From contig JAJGRE010000001.1 in the NCBI GenBank assembly GCA_021083345.1, forward strand, positions 868,001-932,000: 64,000 nt of DNA, given 5' to 3'. Below, piece by piece: positions 24,736 through 35,929 of the stretch (the first letter of the stretch is position 1; each line of letters opens with the position of its first letter). The notes beneath the pieces are model-generated. The model was not told the DNA's origin. It did not search any database and saw only the letters and a program-made list of their open reading frames with translations. The translations under genes and the position numbers were made by a program. Source of the DNA: Calditrichales bacterium MX18-03 (GTDB lineage Bacteria; Bacillota; Clostridia; Lutisporales; Lutisporaceae).

Positions 24736-26226
24736 ATGTTGAAAGTAAAACCCTTTGAATTCTGGTTTGTTACCGGAAGCCAGCACCTTTACGGACCCGA
24801 AACCCTGAGACAGGTTGCAGAGGATTCCATGGAAATTGCAGCCGGGCTGGATCAAGCTGCCGCTGCACCTTATAAGATCGTTTTCAAGCCGGTGCTGACA
24901 ACGCCCGAAGCCATCCGCCAGCTGTGCATCGAAGCAAACTCCGATGACCTCTGTGCCGGCATCATCACGTGGATGCATACCTTCTCCCCGTCAAAAATGT
25001 GGATAGCCGGGCTCTCCCAGCTCAATAAACCCATGCTGCACCTGCATACGCAGTTTAACCGCGACATTCCCTGGGACAGTATCGATATGGATTTCATGAA
25101 CCTGAACCAGTCCGCCCACGGCGACCGTGAGCACGGCTTCATCGGCGCCAGGATGCGGCTTGCCCGCAAAGTGGTGGTCGGTTACTGGCAGGACCCTGAA
25201 GTGCTGAGCCGCATCGGTGCGTGGATGCGCGCCGCTGCAGCGGTTATGGAAGGTCGAAGCCTCAAGGTTGCAAGGTTTGGAGATAACATGCGGGAAGTGG
25301 CCGTTACCGAGGGTGATAAGGTGGAAGCCCAAATCAAATTTGGCTGGTCGGTAAACGGATACGGCATTGGAGATCTTGTAAAGCGCATAGACCAGGTTAC
25401 TGAAGCTGAGGTTGATAAGCTTATGGAAGAGTACCACCGGCTTTATGAAATGGCTCCCGAGGCTTGCGTGCCCGGAGCGGCCAGAGATGCGGTACGCGAG
25501 CAGGCCCGTATCGAACTGGGTATGAAGGCGTTCCTGGAAGAAGGCGGCTTCAGCGCCTTTACCACAACCTTCGAGGACCTGCATGGTATGAAACAGCTCC
25601 CCGGACTTGCGGTACAGCGGCTTATGGAAGCCGGCTACGGCTTCGGCGGGGAAGGCGACTGGAAGACAGCCGCACTGGTCCGGACCATGAAGATCATGGC
25701 ATCAGGCGAAGGCACCTCTTTCATGGAGGATTATACCTACCATCTGGAGCCCGGCAATGAAATGATACTGGGTGCCCATATGCTGGAGGTATGCCCGACA
25801 CTGGCAGCCGGCAAACCCAGGATCGAGGTCCATCCGCTGGGCATCGGCGGCAAAGCCGATCCTGCCCGCATCGTATTCAACGGTGGAAAAGGCGCCGCCA
25901 TCTGCGCTTCGGTTATCGATATGGGCGAACGCTTCCGCTTGCTTGTGAATGACGTGGACACCGTGGAAGTGGAAAAAGAAATGCCCAAACTTCCCGTAGC
26001 AAGGCTGCTCTGGAAGCCGCAGCCCTCCCTGAAGGTTTCTGCTGAAGCCTGGATACTGGCCGGCGGCGCACACCATACCAGCTTCTCCTATAAGCTGACC
26101 TCGGAGCATATGACGGACTGGGCAGAGATGGTTGGTATCGAATGCCTGTTGATCAACAAAGACATGAATCTGCACGCTTTCCGCAACGAAATCAGGTGGA
26201 ATGACTTGGTTTGGAAGCTGAGATAA
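24736..26226 (+). CDS. araA: L-arabinose isomerase
   Basis: A 496-residue protein, the exact usual AraA length. It contains [28 protein letters not shown], the catalytic [12 protein letters not shown]-type segment and [10 protein letters not shown] with the metal-ligand His residues. It converts L-arabinose to L-ribulose. GGAGGAATGG before the ATG at 24736 decides the start; an in-frame TTG at 24721 is inside that site. Last gene of the araRBDA unit. Confidence 0.95.
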   Translation: MLKVKPFEFWFVTGSQHLYGPETLRQVAEDSMEIAAGLDQAAAAPYKIVFKPVLTTPEAIRQLCIEANSDDLCAGIITWMHTFSPSKMWIAGLSQLNKPMLHLHTQFNRDIPWDSIDMDFMNLNQSAHGDREHGFIGARMRLARKVVVGYWQDPEVLSRIGAWMRAAAAVMEGRSLKVARFGDNMREVAVTEGDKVEAQIKFGWSVNGYGIGDLVKRIDQVTEAEVDKLMEEYHRLYEMAPEACVPGAARDAVREQARIELGMKAFLEEGGFSAFTTTFEDLHGMKQLPGLAVQRLMEAGYGFGGEGDWKTAALVRTMKIMASGEGTSFMEDYTYHLEPGNEMILGAHMLEVCPTLAAGKPRIEVHPLGIGGKADPARIVFNGGKGAAICASVIDMGERFRLLVNDVDTVEVEKEMPKLPVARLLWKPQPSLKVSAEAWILAGGAHHTSFSYKLTSEHMTDWAEMVGIECLLINKDMNLHAFRNEIRWNDLVWKLR

Positions 26227-26239
26227 ACAATAAAAATAC

Positions 26240-26314
26240 AGTGCCAGGTACAGAATATAAGAACATATAGCGATAGTTACTATGAATAAGTTCTTAAGTG
26301 CTGTACCTGGTACT
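26240..26314. repeat. REP-like extragenic palindrome
   Basis: AGTGCCAGGTACAG (26240-26253) and CTGTACCTGGTACT (26301-26314) are inverted with one mismatch, and AAGAAC/GTTCTT pairs inside, giving a long cruciform. The GTGCCAGG...CCTGGYAC style resembles REP elements that accompany RAYT transposases in Firmicutes. No transposase is nearby. Confidence 0.55.
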
Positions 26315-26319
26315 ATATT

Positions 26320-26352
26320 CCCGATACCGCGAAGGTACCGGGATTTTTTTTT
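26320..26352 (+). terminator. Terminator of the ara operon
   Basis: CCCGATACC (26320-26328) pairs with GGTACCGGG (26334-26342), one mismatch, followed by a nine-base T-run. Confidence 0.85.
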
Positions 26353-26424
26353 ACTTTTAGGATTTATGCATAATTATTGTTAACTGCCTAAAGATAAATA
26401 CAAAAGTAATTTCGGAGGTGTATA

Positions 26425-26934
26425 GTGAATATCAACAATGTTATTACAAACAACAATCAAGAAAAGATGCATTGGGGTGATGGTTTAGGTTTATGGGATG
26501 TTGCACGGAATAAGATTATCGGATTGGCTACCTTGGCAATCTATTATTCCCAAGCCCAGGATGCCGACTTGAAAAAGCTGATCGAGGATGGTGTCAATAA
26601 CATTGTATTGCCGCATATTAAGCAGGTTCAGAATAAGCTTCAGGCTGAAGGGTTCAATATCCCCAACGAACCGGAGTTAAGCCGGAAGCTCTATGACCAG
26701 CCTGCTTCTGCAGCACCCAATACCATGATAAAAGATGATGAAATTGCAATGTCCCTGAGAGAGCTTTCCCGTTTGACCATGTCTCTGGAAACCGAAGCAT
26801 TGAGGAATGCCACCAGACCTGATATAAGAGAAATGCTGCACAACATTTTCGAAGCCGATAACAAGGCTTATGGCAAGGTTGTAAAATTGCAGAAAGACAA
26901 AGGATGGGTCGACATTCCACCTTATTTTCATTAA
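26425..26934 (+). CDS. DUF3231-like / CotF-like ferritin-fold protein
   Basis: A 169-residue helical protein beginning at GTG with GGAGGTG upstream. Features: MHWGDGLGLWDVARNKI, FNIPNEPELSRKLY and a C-terminal DIPPYFH. This resembles the DUF3231 and spore-coat CotF-like four-helix proteins found in sporulating Firmicutes. It is a single gene between two terminators. Function unknown; a spore or storage role is only suggested by the family. Confidence 0.6.
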   Translation: MNINNVITNNNQEKMHWGDGLGLWDVARNKIIGLATLAIYYSQAQDADLKKLIEDGVNNIVLPHIKQVQNKLQAEGFNIPNEPELSRKLYDQPASAAPNTMIKDDEIAMSLRELSRLTMSLETEALRNATRPDIREMLHNIFEADNKAYGKVVKLQKDKGWVDIPPYFH

Positions 26935-26939
26935 AGACA

Positions 26940-26992
26940 AGCATAAAAAAGTCGGAGCATATCAAACTGATATGCTCCGACTTTTTTATGCT
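26940..26992. terminator. Strong bidirectional terminator
   Basis: A perfect 25-bp stem (26940-26964 with 26968-26992) and three-base loop, with A- and T-runs built into the arms. It separates the plus-strand DUF3231-like gene from the minus-strand sugar transporter operon. Confidence 0.9.
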
Positions 26993-27036
26993 GTAGCAAA
27001 ACAGGGGGGAACCTGTTATCTGTATTCTGCCTTTAT

Positions 27037-28200
27037 CTATGCATTTTTAGACTTGGTATAAACGTCAAAGGCAACTGCAAGGAGCAGCACAAGGCCTTTT
27101 ATCGCATACTGCCAGTCAATGCCCAGGCCTACGATGGACATGCCGTTGTTCATGACGCCCATGACCAGGCCTCCGATGATTGCCCCCATGACAGTACCTA
27201 TACCGCCGCTGGCTGAAGCGCCGCCTATATAACATGCCGCGATGGCATCCAGTTCAAAGTTCACACCGGCTTTCGGCGTGGCCGCATTCAATCTGGCAGC
27301 AAAGACAAGACCAGAAAGTGCAGCCAGAACACCCATATTTACATAGACCCAGAACATGACCTTTTGTGTCTTTACGCCGGATAGCTTTGCAGCTTTTTCG
27401 TTTCCTCCCAGTGCATAGATATGCCGCCCTGCCACTGTTTTGCTGGTAACGAAAGTATAAATGACGATCAGTATAAACAGCAGGATTAAAACATTGGGAA
27501 CACCTTTATAAGCAGCAAGGAAATACATAAACGCATTGATTGCGGCAGTTACGGCAACCATTTTAGCAATAAGGAAAGGCATGGGAATAACATCAAAGTT
27601 GTACTTTATTTGGGTATTCCGGTTTCTTAATTCGAAAAGTACATATACGACGGAAAACAGGATCCCTACTAGGACAGTGGTCGTATGAAAGCCCGAACCA
27701 CCCAGGAAATTGGGAATAAAGCCGGAGCTGATCTTTTGAAAAGCAACCGGGAAAGGCGATAAGGACATTCCCTTCAGGGTCACCATTGTCAGGCCTCTGA
27801 ATATCAACATACCTGCTAAAGTCACTATAAAAGCGGGAATTTTGACATATGCGATCCAGAACCCTTGCCAGGCACCGATAAGGCCGCCTATAAGCAATGA
27901 GATGATCACAGCCGGAATAAACGGCATCTTATGTGTCACCATCAGGACTGCCGACACAGATCCTACAAATGCGGCTACAGAACCAACGGACAAATCGACA
28001 TTCCCGGTGATAATAACCAGCAGCATGCCGACTGCCAGAACCAGAATGTAGCTGTTCTGGAGTATGACATTGGTAATGTTCAACGGCTGAAGCAAGACAC
28101 CGTTCGTTACGATTTGAAAAAACATCATAATGGTTATTAATGCAATAACCATGCCGTACTGTCTTATATTACTTCTGAACATTGATTTCAACGTTTCCAT
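27037..28200 (-). CDS. mmsB: Multiple-monosaccharide ABC transporter permease (MmsB/GguB type)
   Basis: A 387-residue membrane protein of the RbsC/AraH/XylH family, with about ten helices and the long form typical of MmsB/GguB. Segments: VGMLLVIITGNVDLSVGSV near residue 57 and IAACYIGGASASGGIGTVMG near the end, the conserved family loops. The ATG shares one base with the stop of the ATPase gene, with GGAGG inside that gene. It forms the membrane channel for the sugar importer. Confidence 0.9.
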   Translation of the reverse strand: METLKSMFRSNIRQYGMVIALITIMMFFQIVTNGVLLQPLNITNVILQNSYILVLAVGMLLVIITGNVDLSVGSVAAFVGSVSAVLMVTHKMPFIPAVIISLLIGGLIGAWQGFWIAYVKIPAFIVTLAGMLIFRGLTMVTLKGMSLSPFPVAFQKISSGFIPNFLGGSGFHTTTVLVGILFSVVYVLFELRNRNTQIKYNFDVIPMPFLIAKMVAVTAAINAFMYFLAAYKGVPNVLILLFILIVIYTFVTSKTVAGRHIYALGGNEKAAKLSGVKTQKVMFWVYVNMGVLAALSGLVFAARLNAATPKAGVNFELDAIAACYIGGASASGGIGTVMGAIIGGLVMGVMNNGMSIVGLGIDWQYAIKGLVLLLAVAFDVYTKSKNA

Positions 28201-29738
28201 TATTGTACCTCCTGCTGTTGGTTAATTACATATTTCATGATCTTTTCCTGAGACGCTTCCTGACCGCTCAACTCACCTGTAATCTTGCCTTCACTCATAA
28301 CATAGATCCGGTCGCACATCCCCAGGATTTCAGGAAGCTCTGAAGAAATAAGCAGGATGCCTTTCCCCTCCGCAGCCAATTGATGAATGATGGTATAAAT
28401 CTCATACTTTGCGCCTACATCTATTCCCCTGGTCGGTTCATCCAAGATCAGAATATCCGGTTCCGAGTATATCCACTTGCTCAAGACCACCTTTTGCTGA
28501 TTTCCTCCGCTCAAATTCACCGTCTTTTGAAGAATGCTGGATGCTTTAATGTTCAGCTTCTTACGGTAATCCTCAGCATCCAGGATTTCCTGGTTTTCAT
28601 TCACGACGAAGCGTTGTGTAATCTTGTCCAAATTCGCAATGGTGGTATTCCGCTTAACATCATCTATTAGAATCAAACCATAATTTTTTCGGTCTTCTGT
28701 GACATAAGCCAAACCGCCGTCTATTGCCTTATTGATGCTGCCGAACTGAACTTCTTTTCCATCTTTATACAACCGGCCGCTGATCCTCGTTCCATAGGAT
28801 TTCCCGAAAATGCTCATGGCAAGCTCTGTCCGGCCCGCGCCCATCAAACCTGCTATCCCTACGATCTCTCCCCGGCGTATGTTCAAATTGACATTATCGA
28901 TGACTTTTCGGTTCTCATGTTGGGGGTGATAGACTGTCCAGTCCCTGACCTCAAAAATCAGATCTCCGATTTTGGGTTCCCGCTTCGGAAAGCGGTGTAC
29001 CAGGTCTCTTCCTACCATCCCTTTAATAATCCGGTCTTCGGTAATCTGATCCTTTTCCATATCAAGGGTCTCGATGGTCTTACCATCCCGCAGGATGGTT
29101 ATGGTATCCGCCACCTTGGAAACTTCGTTCAATTTATGTGAAATCAATATGGATGATATGCCTTCTTTCTTTAGTTCCAGCAATAGCTTCAAAAGGTTTT
29201 CACTATCGTTCTCATTCAATGCTGCCGTAGGTTCATCCAGTATGAGCAGCTTTACCTTCTTTGATAATGCTTTGGCGATTTCAACCAGCTGCTGCTTACC
29301 GACACCGATGTTGGTAATCAGCGTATTGGGTGATTCAACCAATCCGACCTTTTTCAGCAATTCCCTTGTGTGGGTTATGGTGTCGTTCCAATTAATGATG
29401 CCATTTTTTGCTTGCTCATTACCCAAGAATATGTTCTCTGCGATTGAAAGGTAAGGGATCAGCGCCAATTCCTGATGGATGATGACTATGCCCAAGCTTT
29501 CGCTTTGCTTGATATCCTTGAATGAACACACACTGCCTTGGAAGAGGATGTTTCCGGTATATGTTCCATGGGGGTATACACCGCTTAGAACCTTCATAAG
29601 TGTTGATTTCCCCGCACCGTTTTCACCGACCAGCGCATGGATTTCGCCTTCCTTCACCTGGAGGTTGACGTTGTCCAGCGCTTTCACACCGGGAAATGTC
29701 TTGGTAATATTCTGCATCTCCAAAATAAATGCTGACAT
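28200..29738 (-). CDS. mmsA: Multiple-monosaccharide ABC transporter ATPase (MmsA/GguA type)
   Basis: A 512-residue tandem-ABC protein. Domain one has Walker A GENGAGKS at residues 38-45 and [11 protein letters not shown]; domain two has [14 protein letters not shown] and [14 protein letters not shown]. It powers the monosaccharide importer. The ATG at 29738 with AGGAG upstream is chosen over an earlier start at 29756. It follows the binding-protein gene after a hairpin. Confidence 0.92.
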   Translation of the reverse strand: MSAFILEMQNITKTFPGVKALDNVNLQVKEGEIHALVGENGAGKSTLMKVLSGVYPHGTYTGNILFQGSVCSFKDIKQSESLGIVIIHQELALIPYLSIAENIFLGNEQAKNGIINWNDTITHTRELLKKVGLVESPNTLITNIGVGKQQLVEIAKALSKKVKLLILDEPTAALNENDSENLLKLLLELKKEGISSILISHKLNEVSKVADTITILRDGKTIETLDMEKDQITEDRIIKGMVGRDLVHRFPKREPKIGDLIFEVRDWTVYHPQHENRKVIDNVNLNIRRGEIVGIAGLMGAGRTELAMSIFGKSYGTRISGRLYKDGKEVQFGSINKAIDGGLAYVTEDRKNYGLILIDDVKRNTTIANLDKITQRFVVNENQEILDAEDYRKKLNIKASSILQKTVNLSGGNQQKVVLSKWIYSEPDILILDEPTRGIDVGAKYEIYTIIHQLAAEGKGILLISSELPEILGMCDRIYVMSEGKITGELSGQEASQEKIMKYVINQQQEVQ

Positions 29739-29782
29739 CTGATCACTTCTCCTCACGATGTTACATTGTTATATAAACAATA

Positions 29783-29820
29783 AACAATCTAGCGGTGGCG
29801 GGTGCCACCACTAAATTGTT
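29783..29820 (-). terminator. Hairpin between binding-protein and ATPase genes
   Basis: A 17-bp stem (29783-29799 with 29804-29820) with two G-U pairs in the minus-strand RNA and a four-base loop, followed by TATTGTTT. Probably partial termination or 3'-end protection that favours the binding protein. Confidence 0.7.
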
Positions 29821-29840
29821 CATGTCACAGTAATCCGATA

Positions 29841-30953
29841 CTATTTTGTAACCTGATCCTTTGTGTAATACCCGCTGCCTACCAGTATGGATTCCCAGTT
29901 GCTTACATCAACCGAAACAGGCTCAAGCAAGTATGAAGGAACAACCTTGACACCATTGTCATATGTCTTTGTATCATTAACTTCCGGCTGCTTGCCGTTC
30001 AGAACTGCATCTGCCATGCCGACAGCCTTCTTTGCCAATTCTCTCGTATCCTTAAATACGGTCTGTGTCTGTTCGCCTGCAATGATGGATTTTACTGAGG
30101 GCAGTTCTGCATCCTGTCCTGTAACTACAGGCATCGGTTGTGCAGGTGTTCCGTATCCGACACCCTTCAAAGAAGAGAGTATTCCGATACTGATTCCGTC
30201 GTAGGGTGACAATACGGCATGTATTTTCTCTGTTCCGTAGTGGGCTGAGAGAAGATTATCCATTCTGGCCTGTGCAGTTGCACCGTCCCATCTCAATGTA
30301 GCAACCTTGTCCATCCCCATCTGGCCGCTCTTAACAACCAATTTGCCTGAATCGATATACTGTTGAAGTACTGACATAGCGCCATCATAGAAGAAGTACG
30401 CGTTATTGTCATCAGGTGATCCACCAAATAATTCGATATTGAAGGGGCCTTTTCCTTCTTTCAGACCAAGAGCTTTTTCGATATATGCAGCTTGCTGCAC
30501 GCCTACTTTGAAATTATCGAAGGTCGCATAATAGTCAACAAATTCACTCTTCTTGATCAAACGGTCATAAGCGATTACAGGGATCTTTGCATCATGTGCC
30601 TTCTGTAGCACATCCGTCAGGGATTCTCCGTCGATGGATGCGATAACCAGAACACTGACTCCCTTAGTGATCATGTTTTCAAGCTGGGACAATTGGTTTT
30701 CTACGACATCCTCAGCGTACTGCAGGTCACATTGATAACCTAACTTTTCAAATTCCTTGACCATGTTGTTTCCGTCATCGATCCACCTCTGGGATGATTT
30801 TGTAGGCATCGCAATCCCTACAATTTTCTTTCCTCCCTGGGCTTCTGCAGCAGCAGCGTTTGATGTCTCTGCTCCTGTTTCAGTTTTGGCTCCACATGCC
30901 GTCAAACCAAATGCAAGGACAACCACCAGCAGCAATGATAATACCTTTTTCAT
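29841..30953 (-). CDS. Multiple-monosaccharide binding lipoprotein (ChvE-like)
   Basis: A 370-residue lipoprotein: signal [20 protein letters not shown] with lipobox LTAC, then a periplasmic-binding type 1 fold ([56 protein letters not shown]). These are ChvE/MmsE-type features; homologues bind arabinose, galactose, glucose or xylose. AAGGGGAA precedes the ATG at 30953, which decides against 30998. With araBDA next door, L-arabinose is a likely ligand. Confidence 0.9.
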   Translation of the reverse strand: MKKVLSLLLVVVLAFGLTACGAKTETGAETSNAAAAEAQGGKKIVGIAMPTKSSQRWIDDGNNMVKEFEKLGYQCDLQYAEDVVENQLSQLENMITKGVSVLVIASIDGESLTDVLQKAHDAKIPVIAYDRLIKKSEFVDYYATFDNFKVGVQQAAYIEKALGLKEGKGPFNIELFGGSPDDNNAYFFYDGAMSVLQQYIDSGKLVVKSGQMGMDKVATLRWDGATAQARMDNLLSAHYGTEKIHAVLSPYDGISIGILSSLKGVGYGTPAQPMPVVTGQDAELPSVKSIIAGEQTQTVFKDTRELAKKAVGMADAVLNGKQPEVNDTKTYDNGVKVVPSYLLEPVSVDVSNWESILVGSGYYTKDQVTK

Positions 30954-30985
30954 TTGACTTTCCCCTTTCCATTCGATAAAAATTT

Positions 30986-31014
30986 GATATACCCACACGC
31001 AATTAGCACGTTAA
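30986..31014 (-). promoter_or_regulatory. Promoter of the monosaccharide transporter operon
   Basis: On the minus strand TTAACG (31014-31009), 17-base spacer, TATATC (30991-30986). The -35 lies in TTAACGTGCTAA, an imperfect palindrome that could be a LacI-type operator. Confidence 0.5.
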
Positions 31015-31026
31015 CATCAGCATAAC

Positions 31027-31071
31027 AAATATTTAGTAATTTTTCAAGCATTTATTATAAATATTTACTGA
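31027..31071. repeat. Two AAATATTTA direct repeats between divergent promoters
   Basis: AAATATTTAGTAA at 31027-31039 and AAATATTTACTGA at 31059-31071, 32 bases apart (three helical turns). Possible regulator or UP-element sites. Confidence 0.35.
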
Positions 31072-31108
31072 ATTTCCTTGAAAATTTTCCTACTATATAG
31101 TAAACTTA

Positions 31109-31138
31109 TTGTGTAAGGTATGGTTTTTGTTATATAAT
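31109..31138 (+). promoter_or_regulatory. Promoter of the LacI-type gene
   Basis: TTGTGT (31109-31114), 18-base spacer, TATAAT (31133-31138), 32 bases before the start codon. Confidence 0.65.
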
Positions 31139-31163
31139 CGTATAATAATGAGTTAAAGGATGA

Positions 31164-32189
<1,026 letters not shown>

Positions 32190-32199
32190 ATACGATACA

Positions 32200-32248
32200 A
32201 AAGGAAAGCAGCTTCTTCCGTTATAATCGGAAGAAGCTGCTTTCCTTT
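32200..32248. terminator. Bidirectional terminator
   Basis: A perfect 18-bp stem (32203-32220 with 32228-32245) extended by A/T pairs on both sides, separating the LacI-type gene from the convergent second transporter. Confidence 0.9.
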
Positions 32249-32255
32249 GCTGCTG

Positions 32256-33263
32256 CTAGGTGTGGGATATATCTGATTTAAGAACTTGCGACTTTTTCCT
32301 GATCCTTCTGGCCGTGAGCAAGCTCTGCATTACAATAAACAGGCAGAGCAGAATTGCAACGGCAATCTTGGTCCACCAAGAGCTCAGAGTCCCCTGGAAC
32401 ATCACCAGGGTCTGTATGGTTCCCTGAATCAGTACCCCGAAGAGCGTCCCGAACACCGAGCCGACCCCTCCGGTTAAAAGGGTGCCGCCGATAACGGCCG
32501 AAGCGATGGATTCCATTTCCATGCCCAGGCCATGGAGGGTAAAGCCGGATCGCATATAAAAGCTGAACACGATTCCCGACAAGGTGGAGCATATGCCGCC
32601 CAGCATATAAATGCCGATTTTGGTCCGACCCACAGACAGGCCCATCAGGACTGCCGATTGCTCATTACCACCGATGGCATAGGCTGTACGGCCGAATTTG
32701 GTAAAGTGTGCAATGTACGCTGCGATCAGCAGTGCTATGACCGCTATGACGACGCTGATGGATATGAATGCGCCGCCAAATACCGGTATTCTGTAGTTGG
32801 CTATCAACTCATAGGTCTTATCCGTTATATCTATGGTATCGATACTGATGACGGCTGTCATCCCTCTGGCAAAGAACATGCCTGCCAATGTCACGATAAA
32901 GGGCTGCATCTTGAAGAAATGGATCAACGCACCCTGTATCAGCCCGAAGGCTGCACCCATCAGAAGCATCAGAGCCATCACAAGGAAGGGGTTTAAATGT
33001 TTCATTTCCAGCAGGTAGGCTGAAAGCATGCAGGTCAGTGAAAGCACTGCACCTACGGAAATATCGATGCCTCCTGCTATGAGGATAAAGGTTGTGCCGA
33101 TGGCCATGATAATAAGGTAAGCATTATCGATAAAAAGGTTGAGAAAATTCTGCAGCGAAAAGAAGCCGGTAAACTTTAAAGAACCCAGGGCAAATAATAA
33201 AAAGAACAGGAAGATGGTTACAATCAGTGATAAATACTTAGAGCTTAACTGCAACTTGTTCAT
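32256..33263 (-). CDS. yjfF: Sugar ABC transporter permease, YjfF type
   Basis: A 335-residue RbsC-family permease with about nine helices and the signature IAGGIDISVGAVLSLTCM and VIGGTLLTGGVGSVFGTL. In Escherichia coli YjfF pairs with YtfT in the galactofuranose importer. The ATG at 33263 has GGGAGG upstream and overlaps ytfT by 26 bases; an earlier start at 33317 is unlikely. Last gene of the ytfQRT-yjfF-like operon. Confidence 0.85.
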   Translation of the reverse strand: MNKLQLSSKYLSLIVTIFLFFLLFALGSLKFTGFFSLQNFLNLFIDNAYLIIMAIGTTFILIAGGIDISVGAVLSLTCMLSAYLLEMKHLNPFLVMALMLLMGAAFGLIQGALIHFFKMQPFIVTLAGMFFARGMTAVISIDTIDITDKTYELIANYRIPVFGGAFISISVVIAVIALLIAAYIAHFTKFGRTAYAIGGNEQSAVLMGLSVGRTKIGIYMLGGICSTLSGIVFSFYMRSGFTLHGLGMEMESIASAVIGGTLLTGGVGSVFGTLFGVLIQGTIQTLVMFQGTLSSWWTKIAVAILLCLFIVMQSLLTARRIRKKSQVLKSDISHT

Positions 33264-34299
33264 GCTGCGACCTCCCATCCTTTTTGAATAAATCCGCCAG
33301 AACGCGACGGAAGTCATCGGACTGAATCAGGCAGATCGAGATAACAACAACAGCCTTTACAACCGGCAGAACCTGCGGCGATACACCCAGTGCATACATG
33401 GTAGTTGTAATGCTCTGTATGATCAGTGCCCCTATAATACTTCCCATGATTGAGAATCTTCCGCCGTTCATAGAATTTCCGCCTAATGCCACTGCCAGAA
33501 TGGCATCCATTTCGTAGCCCAGACCTGCGTTATTTCCGTCTGCAGCCTTCACCATGGAGGATATCACCAAGCCTGCTACGCCGGCGCATAGTCCACAGAA
33601 ACCGTAAACCATGTAAATCAGCTTTTTAACGTTGATGCCCGAATAGCGTGTGGCAGTCCGGTTGATTCCGGCAGATTGTATGAATAAACCCAGGGAGGTT
33701 TTCTTGACCGCTACCAGTGCCATAGTCAATACAATTGCCACGATGAATATGGATGTGGGCAGTATCAAGCCCGGTGTAAAGCTTCCCAAGTAAGCGTACG
33801 GCTTATAATACACCGTAATGATCTGGCCCTGTGTCACCAGCTGTGCAATCCCCCTGCCTGCAACCATCAGGATCAGCGTCGCAACGACAGGCTGTATTTC
33901 CAGCTTCGCCACAAGAAAACCGTTCCAAAGCCCCAGGACCACGGATACAGCCAATGCAGCTGCAATGGCAATCCCATAAGAATGGTGAGGTATTCCGCTT
34001 AATTCCCCTCCAACCAGTGCTGCCATGACTGCTCCTGAAATAGCACACATGGAACCTACCGAAATGTCGATGCCGCCTGTAGCCACGACCAGGGTCATGC
34101 CTATTGCCAGCAGCATGTAACAGCCTGCATTCTTCACGATGTCGATGATCCGGCCGTAAAGATGGCCATCCTTCATCTCAATGCTGAAAAATCCTTCTAC
34201 AAAGATCAGGTTAAAGAAAAGCACCAGCACCAGCCCTACAAGAGGCCAGAACAATCTTGAGCCTGACCAGCGCTTTAAACGATCCTTAAGCCCCTGCAT
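33238..34299 (-). CDS. ytfT: Sugar ABC transporter permease, YtfT type
   Basis: A 353-residue RbsC-family permease with VVATGGIDISVGSMCAISGA and ILAVALGGNSMNGGRFSI, the YtfT variants of the family loops. AGGAGGTG precedes the ATG at 34299, which lies 14 bases inside the ATPase gene. Together with YjfF it forms a heterodimeric channel. Confidence 0.88.
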   Translation of the reverse strand: MQGLKDRLKRWSGSRLFWPLVGLVLVLFFNLIFVEGFFSIEMKDGHLYGRIIDIVKNAGCYMLLAIGMTLVVATGGIDISVGSMCAISGAVMAALVGGELSGIPHHSYGIAIAAALAVSVVLGLWNGFLVAKLEIQPVVATLILMVAGRGIAQLVTQGQIITVYYKPYAYLGSFTPGLILPTSIFIVAIVLTMALVAVKKTSLGLFIQSAGINRTATRYSGINVKKLIYMVYGFCGLCAGVAGLVISSMVKAADGNNAGLGYEMDAILAVALGGNSMNGGRFSIMGSIIGALIIQSITTTMYALGVSPQVLPVVKAVVVISICLIQSDDFRRVLADLFKKDGRSQHEQVAVKL

Positions 34300-35815
34300 T
34301 ATTTTCACCTCCTGCAATGGTGTGCATGACAACCTCTTCATTCAGTTCTCCGCCGGTCAGCTCCGCGATTTTGTTCCGATCACGGATAACGGCCAGCCTG
34401 TCGCAGCACCTCAGCAATTCATCCAGCTCGGAGGAGATGAACATGACTGCCATGCCTTCGTCTGCCAGCCTGACAATCAGCTTCTGAATCTCAGCCTTGG
34501 TGCCTACATCGATGCCCCGGGTGGGCTCATCCAGGATTAAGAGGTCCGGCTGCGTCACCAGCCACCTGGCCAATATGACCTTCTGCTGGTTGCCGCCGCT
34601 CAGGTTCCTGATCAGCTGCTCTTTTCCAGAGGTCTTGATGTTCAGGAGCCTGATATAGTCATCTGCAATCTTCTCCTGTTCCTTACGCTTGATATATTTC
34701 CGGACCCCGCGTTTTGCCTGCAGAGCCAGGATGATATTCTCCCTGACGGAAAGCTCGGATATGATTCCTTCTGTTTTTCTGTTTTCCGGACAGAACGCCA
34801 TGGAATGCTTCATGGCATCACCGGCTGATGCGATCACTGTCTTATTGCCTTGAACATGCATTTCTCCGCAATCAGCCTTGTCTATCCCAAAGATGACCCT
34901 GGCTGTCTCAGTCCGCCCGGAACCCAGCAGCCCAACCAGCCCCAAGACTTCTCCCTTATGAATATCCAAATCGAAGGGATTGATGCTGCCCAGGTGACCG
35001 ACGCCCTTTGCGCTGACATAAGGCGTTTCACGGCGTGCATCCTCTGTCGTTTTTTTGTCTTTATTGAAGCTGGACAGGTCATCCAGCACCTTCCCGATCA
35101 TTTTTGAGACCAGCTGCACTTTTGGAAGCAGCGCCGTCTCATATTCCCCTACCAGTTCGCCATTCCTCAGCACCGTGATCCTGTCGCTGATTTCATATAC
35201 TTGATCCAGGAAATGGGTCACAAATATGATTCCCAGGCCTTCCGATTGAAGCTTTCTCATCACCTCAAACAACTTTTTGACCTCATGGGCATCCAAGCTG
35301 GAGGTAGGCTCATCCAGTATCAGCACTTTGGAGGATATGTCCAGCGCCCTGGCTATAGCCACCATCTGCTGGACGGCAACAGAGTACGTATCCAGCGTCT
35401 GTGTCACGTCGATCTCTATGTCAAGTCTCTCAAGGACTTTTTTTGCTCGCTTGTTGATTTCCTTCCAATCGATTTTTCCGGCACGCACCGGTTCACGTCC
35501 AATAAAAATGTTCTCAGCTACCGTAAGATTGGCACACAGGTTGACCTCCTGGTAAACTGTACTGATGCCCAGTTCCTGAGCATGCTGCGGGGACTTGGCC
35601 AGTATGCTGCGGCTATCCAGCAGGATTTCTCCGGCATCCAGCTTATCAACACCGGTCAAAACCTTGATCAGCGTCGATTTTCCAGCTCCGTTTTCTCCCA
35701 TGAGTGCATGTATCTCTCCGGCTCTCAGTTTGAAATCCACATTGGAAAGCGCCCTGACGCCGGGAAAGGTCTTGCAGATTCCGGTCATTGTCAAGATTGG
35801 GCTGGTTTCAGACAT
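34286..35815 (-). CDS. ytfR: Sugar ABC transporter ATPase, YtfR type
   Basis: A 509-residue tandem-ABC ATPase: GENGAGKST near residue 40, VLILDEPTSSLDAHE, then [14 protein letters not shown] and [14 protein letters not shown] in the second half. Closest in style to YtfR of the galactofuranose importer. GGAGGGAGGAG precedes the ATG at 35815. It is separated from the binding protein by a branched terminator-like structure. Confidence 0.9.
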   Translation of the reverse strand: MSETSPILTMTGICKTFPGVRALSNVDFKLRAGEIHALMGENGAGKSTLIKVLTGVDKLDAGEILLDSRSILAKSPQHAQELGISTVYQEVNLCANLTVAENIFIGREPVRAGKIDWKEINKRAKKVLERLDIEIDVTQTLDTYSVAVQQMVAIARALDISSKVLILDEPTSSLDAHEVKKLFEVMRKLQSEGLGIIFVTHFLDQVYEISDRITVLRNGELVGEYETALLPKVQLVSKMIGKVLDDLSSFNKDKKTTEDARRETPYVSAKGVGHLGSINPFDLDIHKGEVLGLVGLLGSGRTETARVIFGIDKADCGEMHVQGNKTVIASAGDAMKHSMAFCPENRKTEGIISELSVRENIILALQAKRGVRKYIKRKEQEKIADDYIRLLNIKTSGKEQLIRNLSGGNQQKVILARWLVTQPDLLILDEPTRGIDVGTKAEIQKLIVRLADEGMAVMFISSELDELLRCCDRLAVIRDRNKIAELTGGELNEEVVMHTIAGGENNAGA

Positions 35816-35848
35816 AACGCACTCCTCCCTCCTAATCACCTGATATAT

Positions 35849-35920
35849 AAAAAAATCTACTCCGTAGGAGCCCCTTTTGCAAGGGGCTCCCTACCGCCGC
35901 TGTTTAGCGGAACGGAGTAG
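35849..35920 (-). terminator. Three-way-junction hairpin between ytfQ- and ytfR-like genes
   Basis: Outer stem 35857-35865 with 35912-35920 (9 bp) encloses a 10-bp hairpin (35867-35876 with 35881-35890) and a 5-bp hairpin (35897-35901 with 35906-35910). A T-run follows on the minus strand. Probably a partial terminator that lets the binding protein outnumber the transporter. Confidence 0.65.
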
Positions 35921-35929
35921 TTGTTTTTT

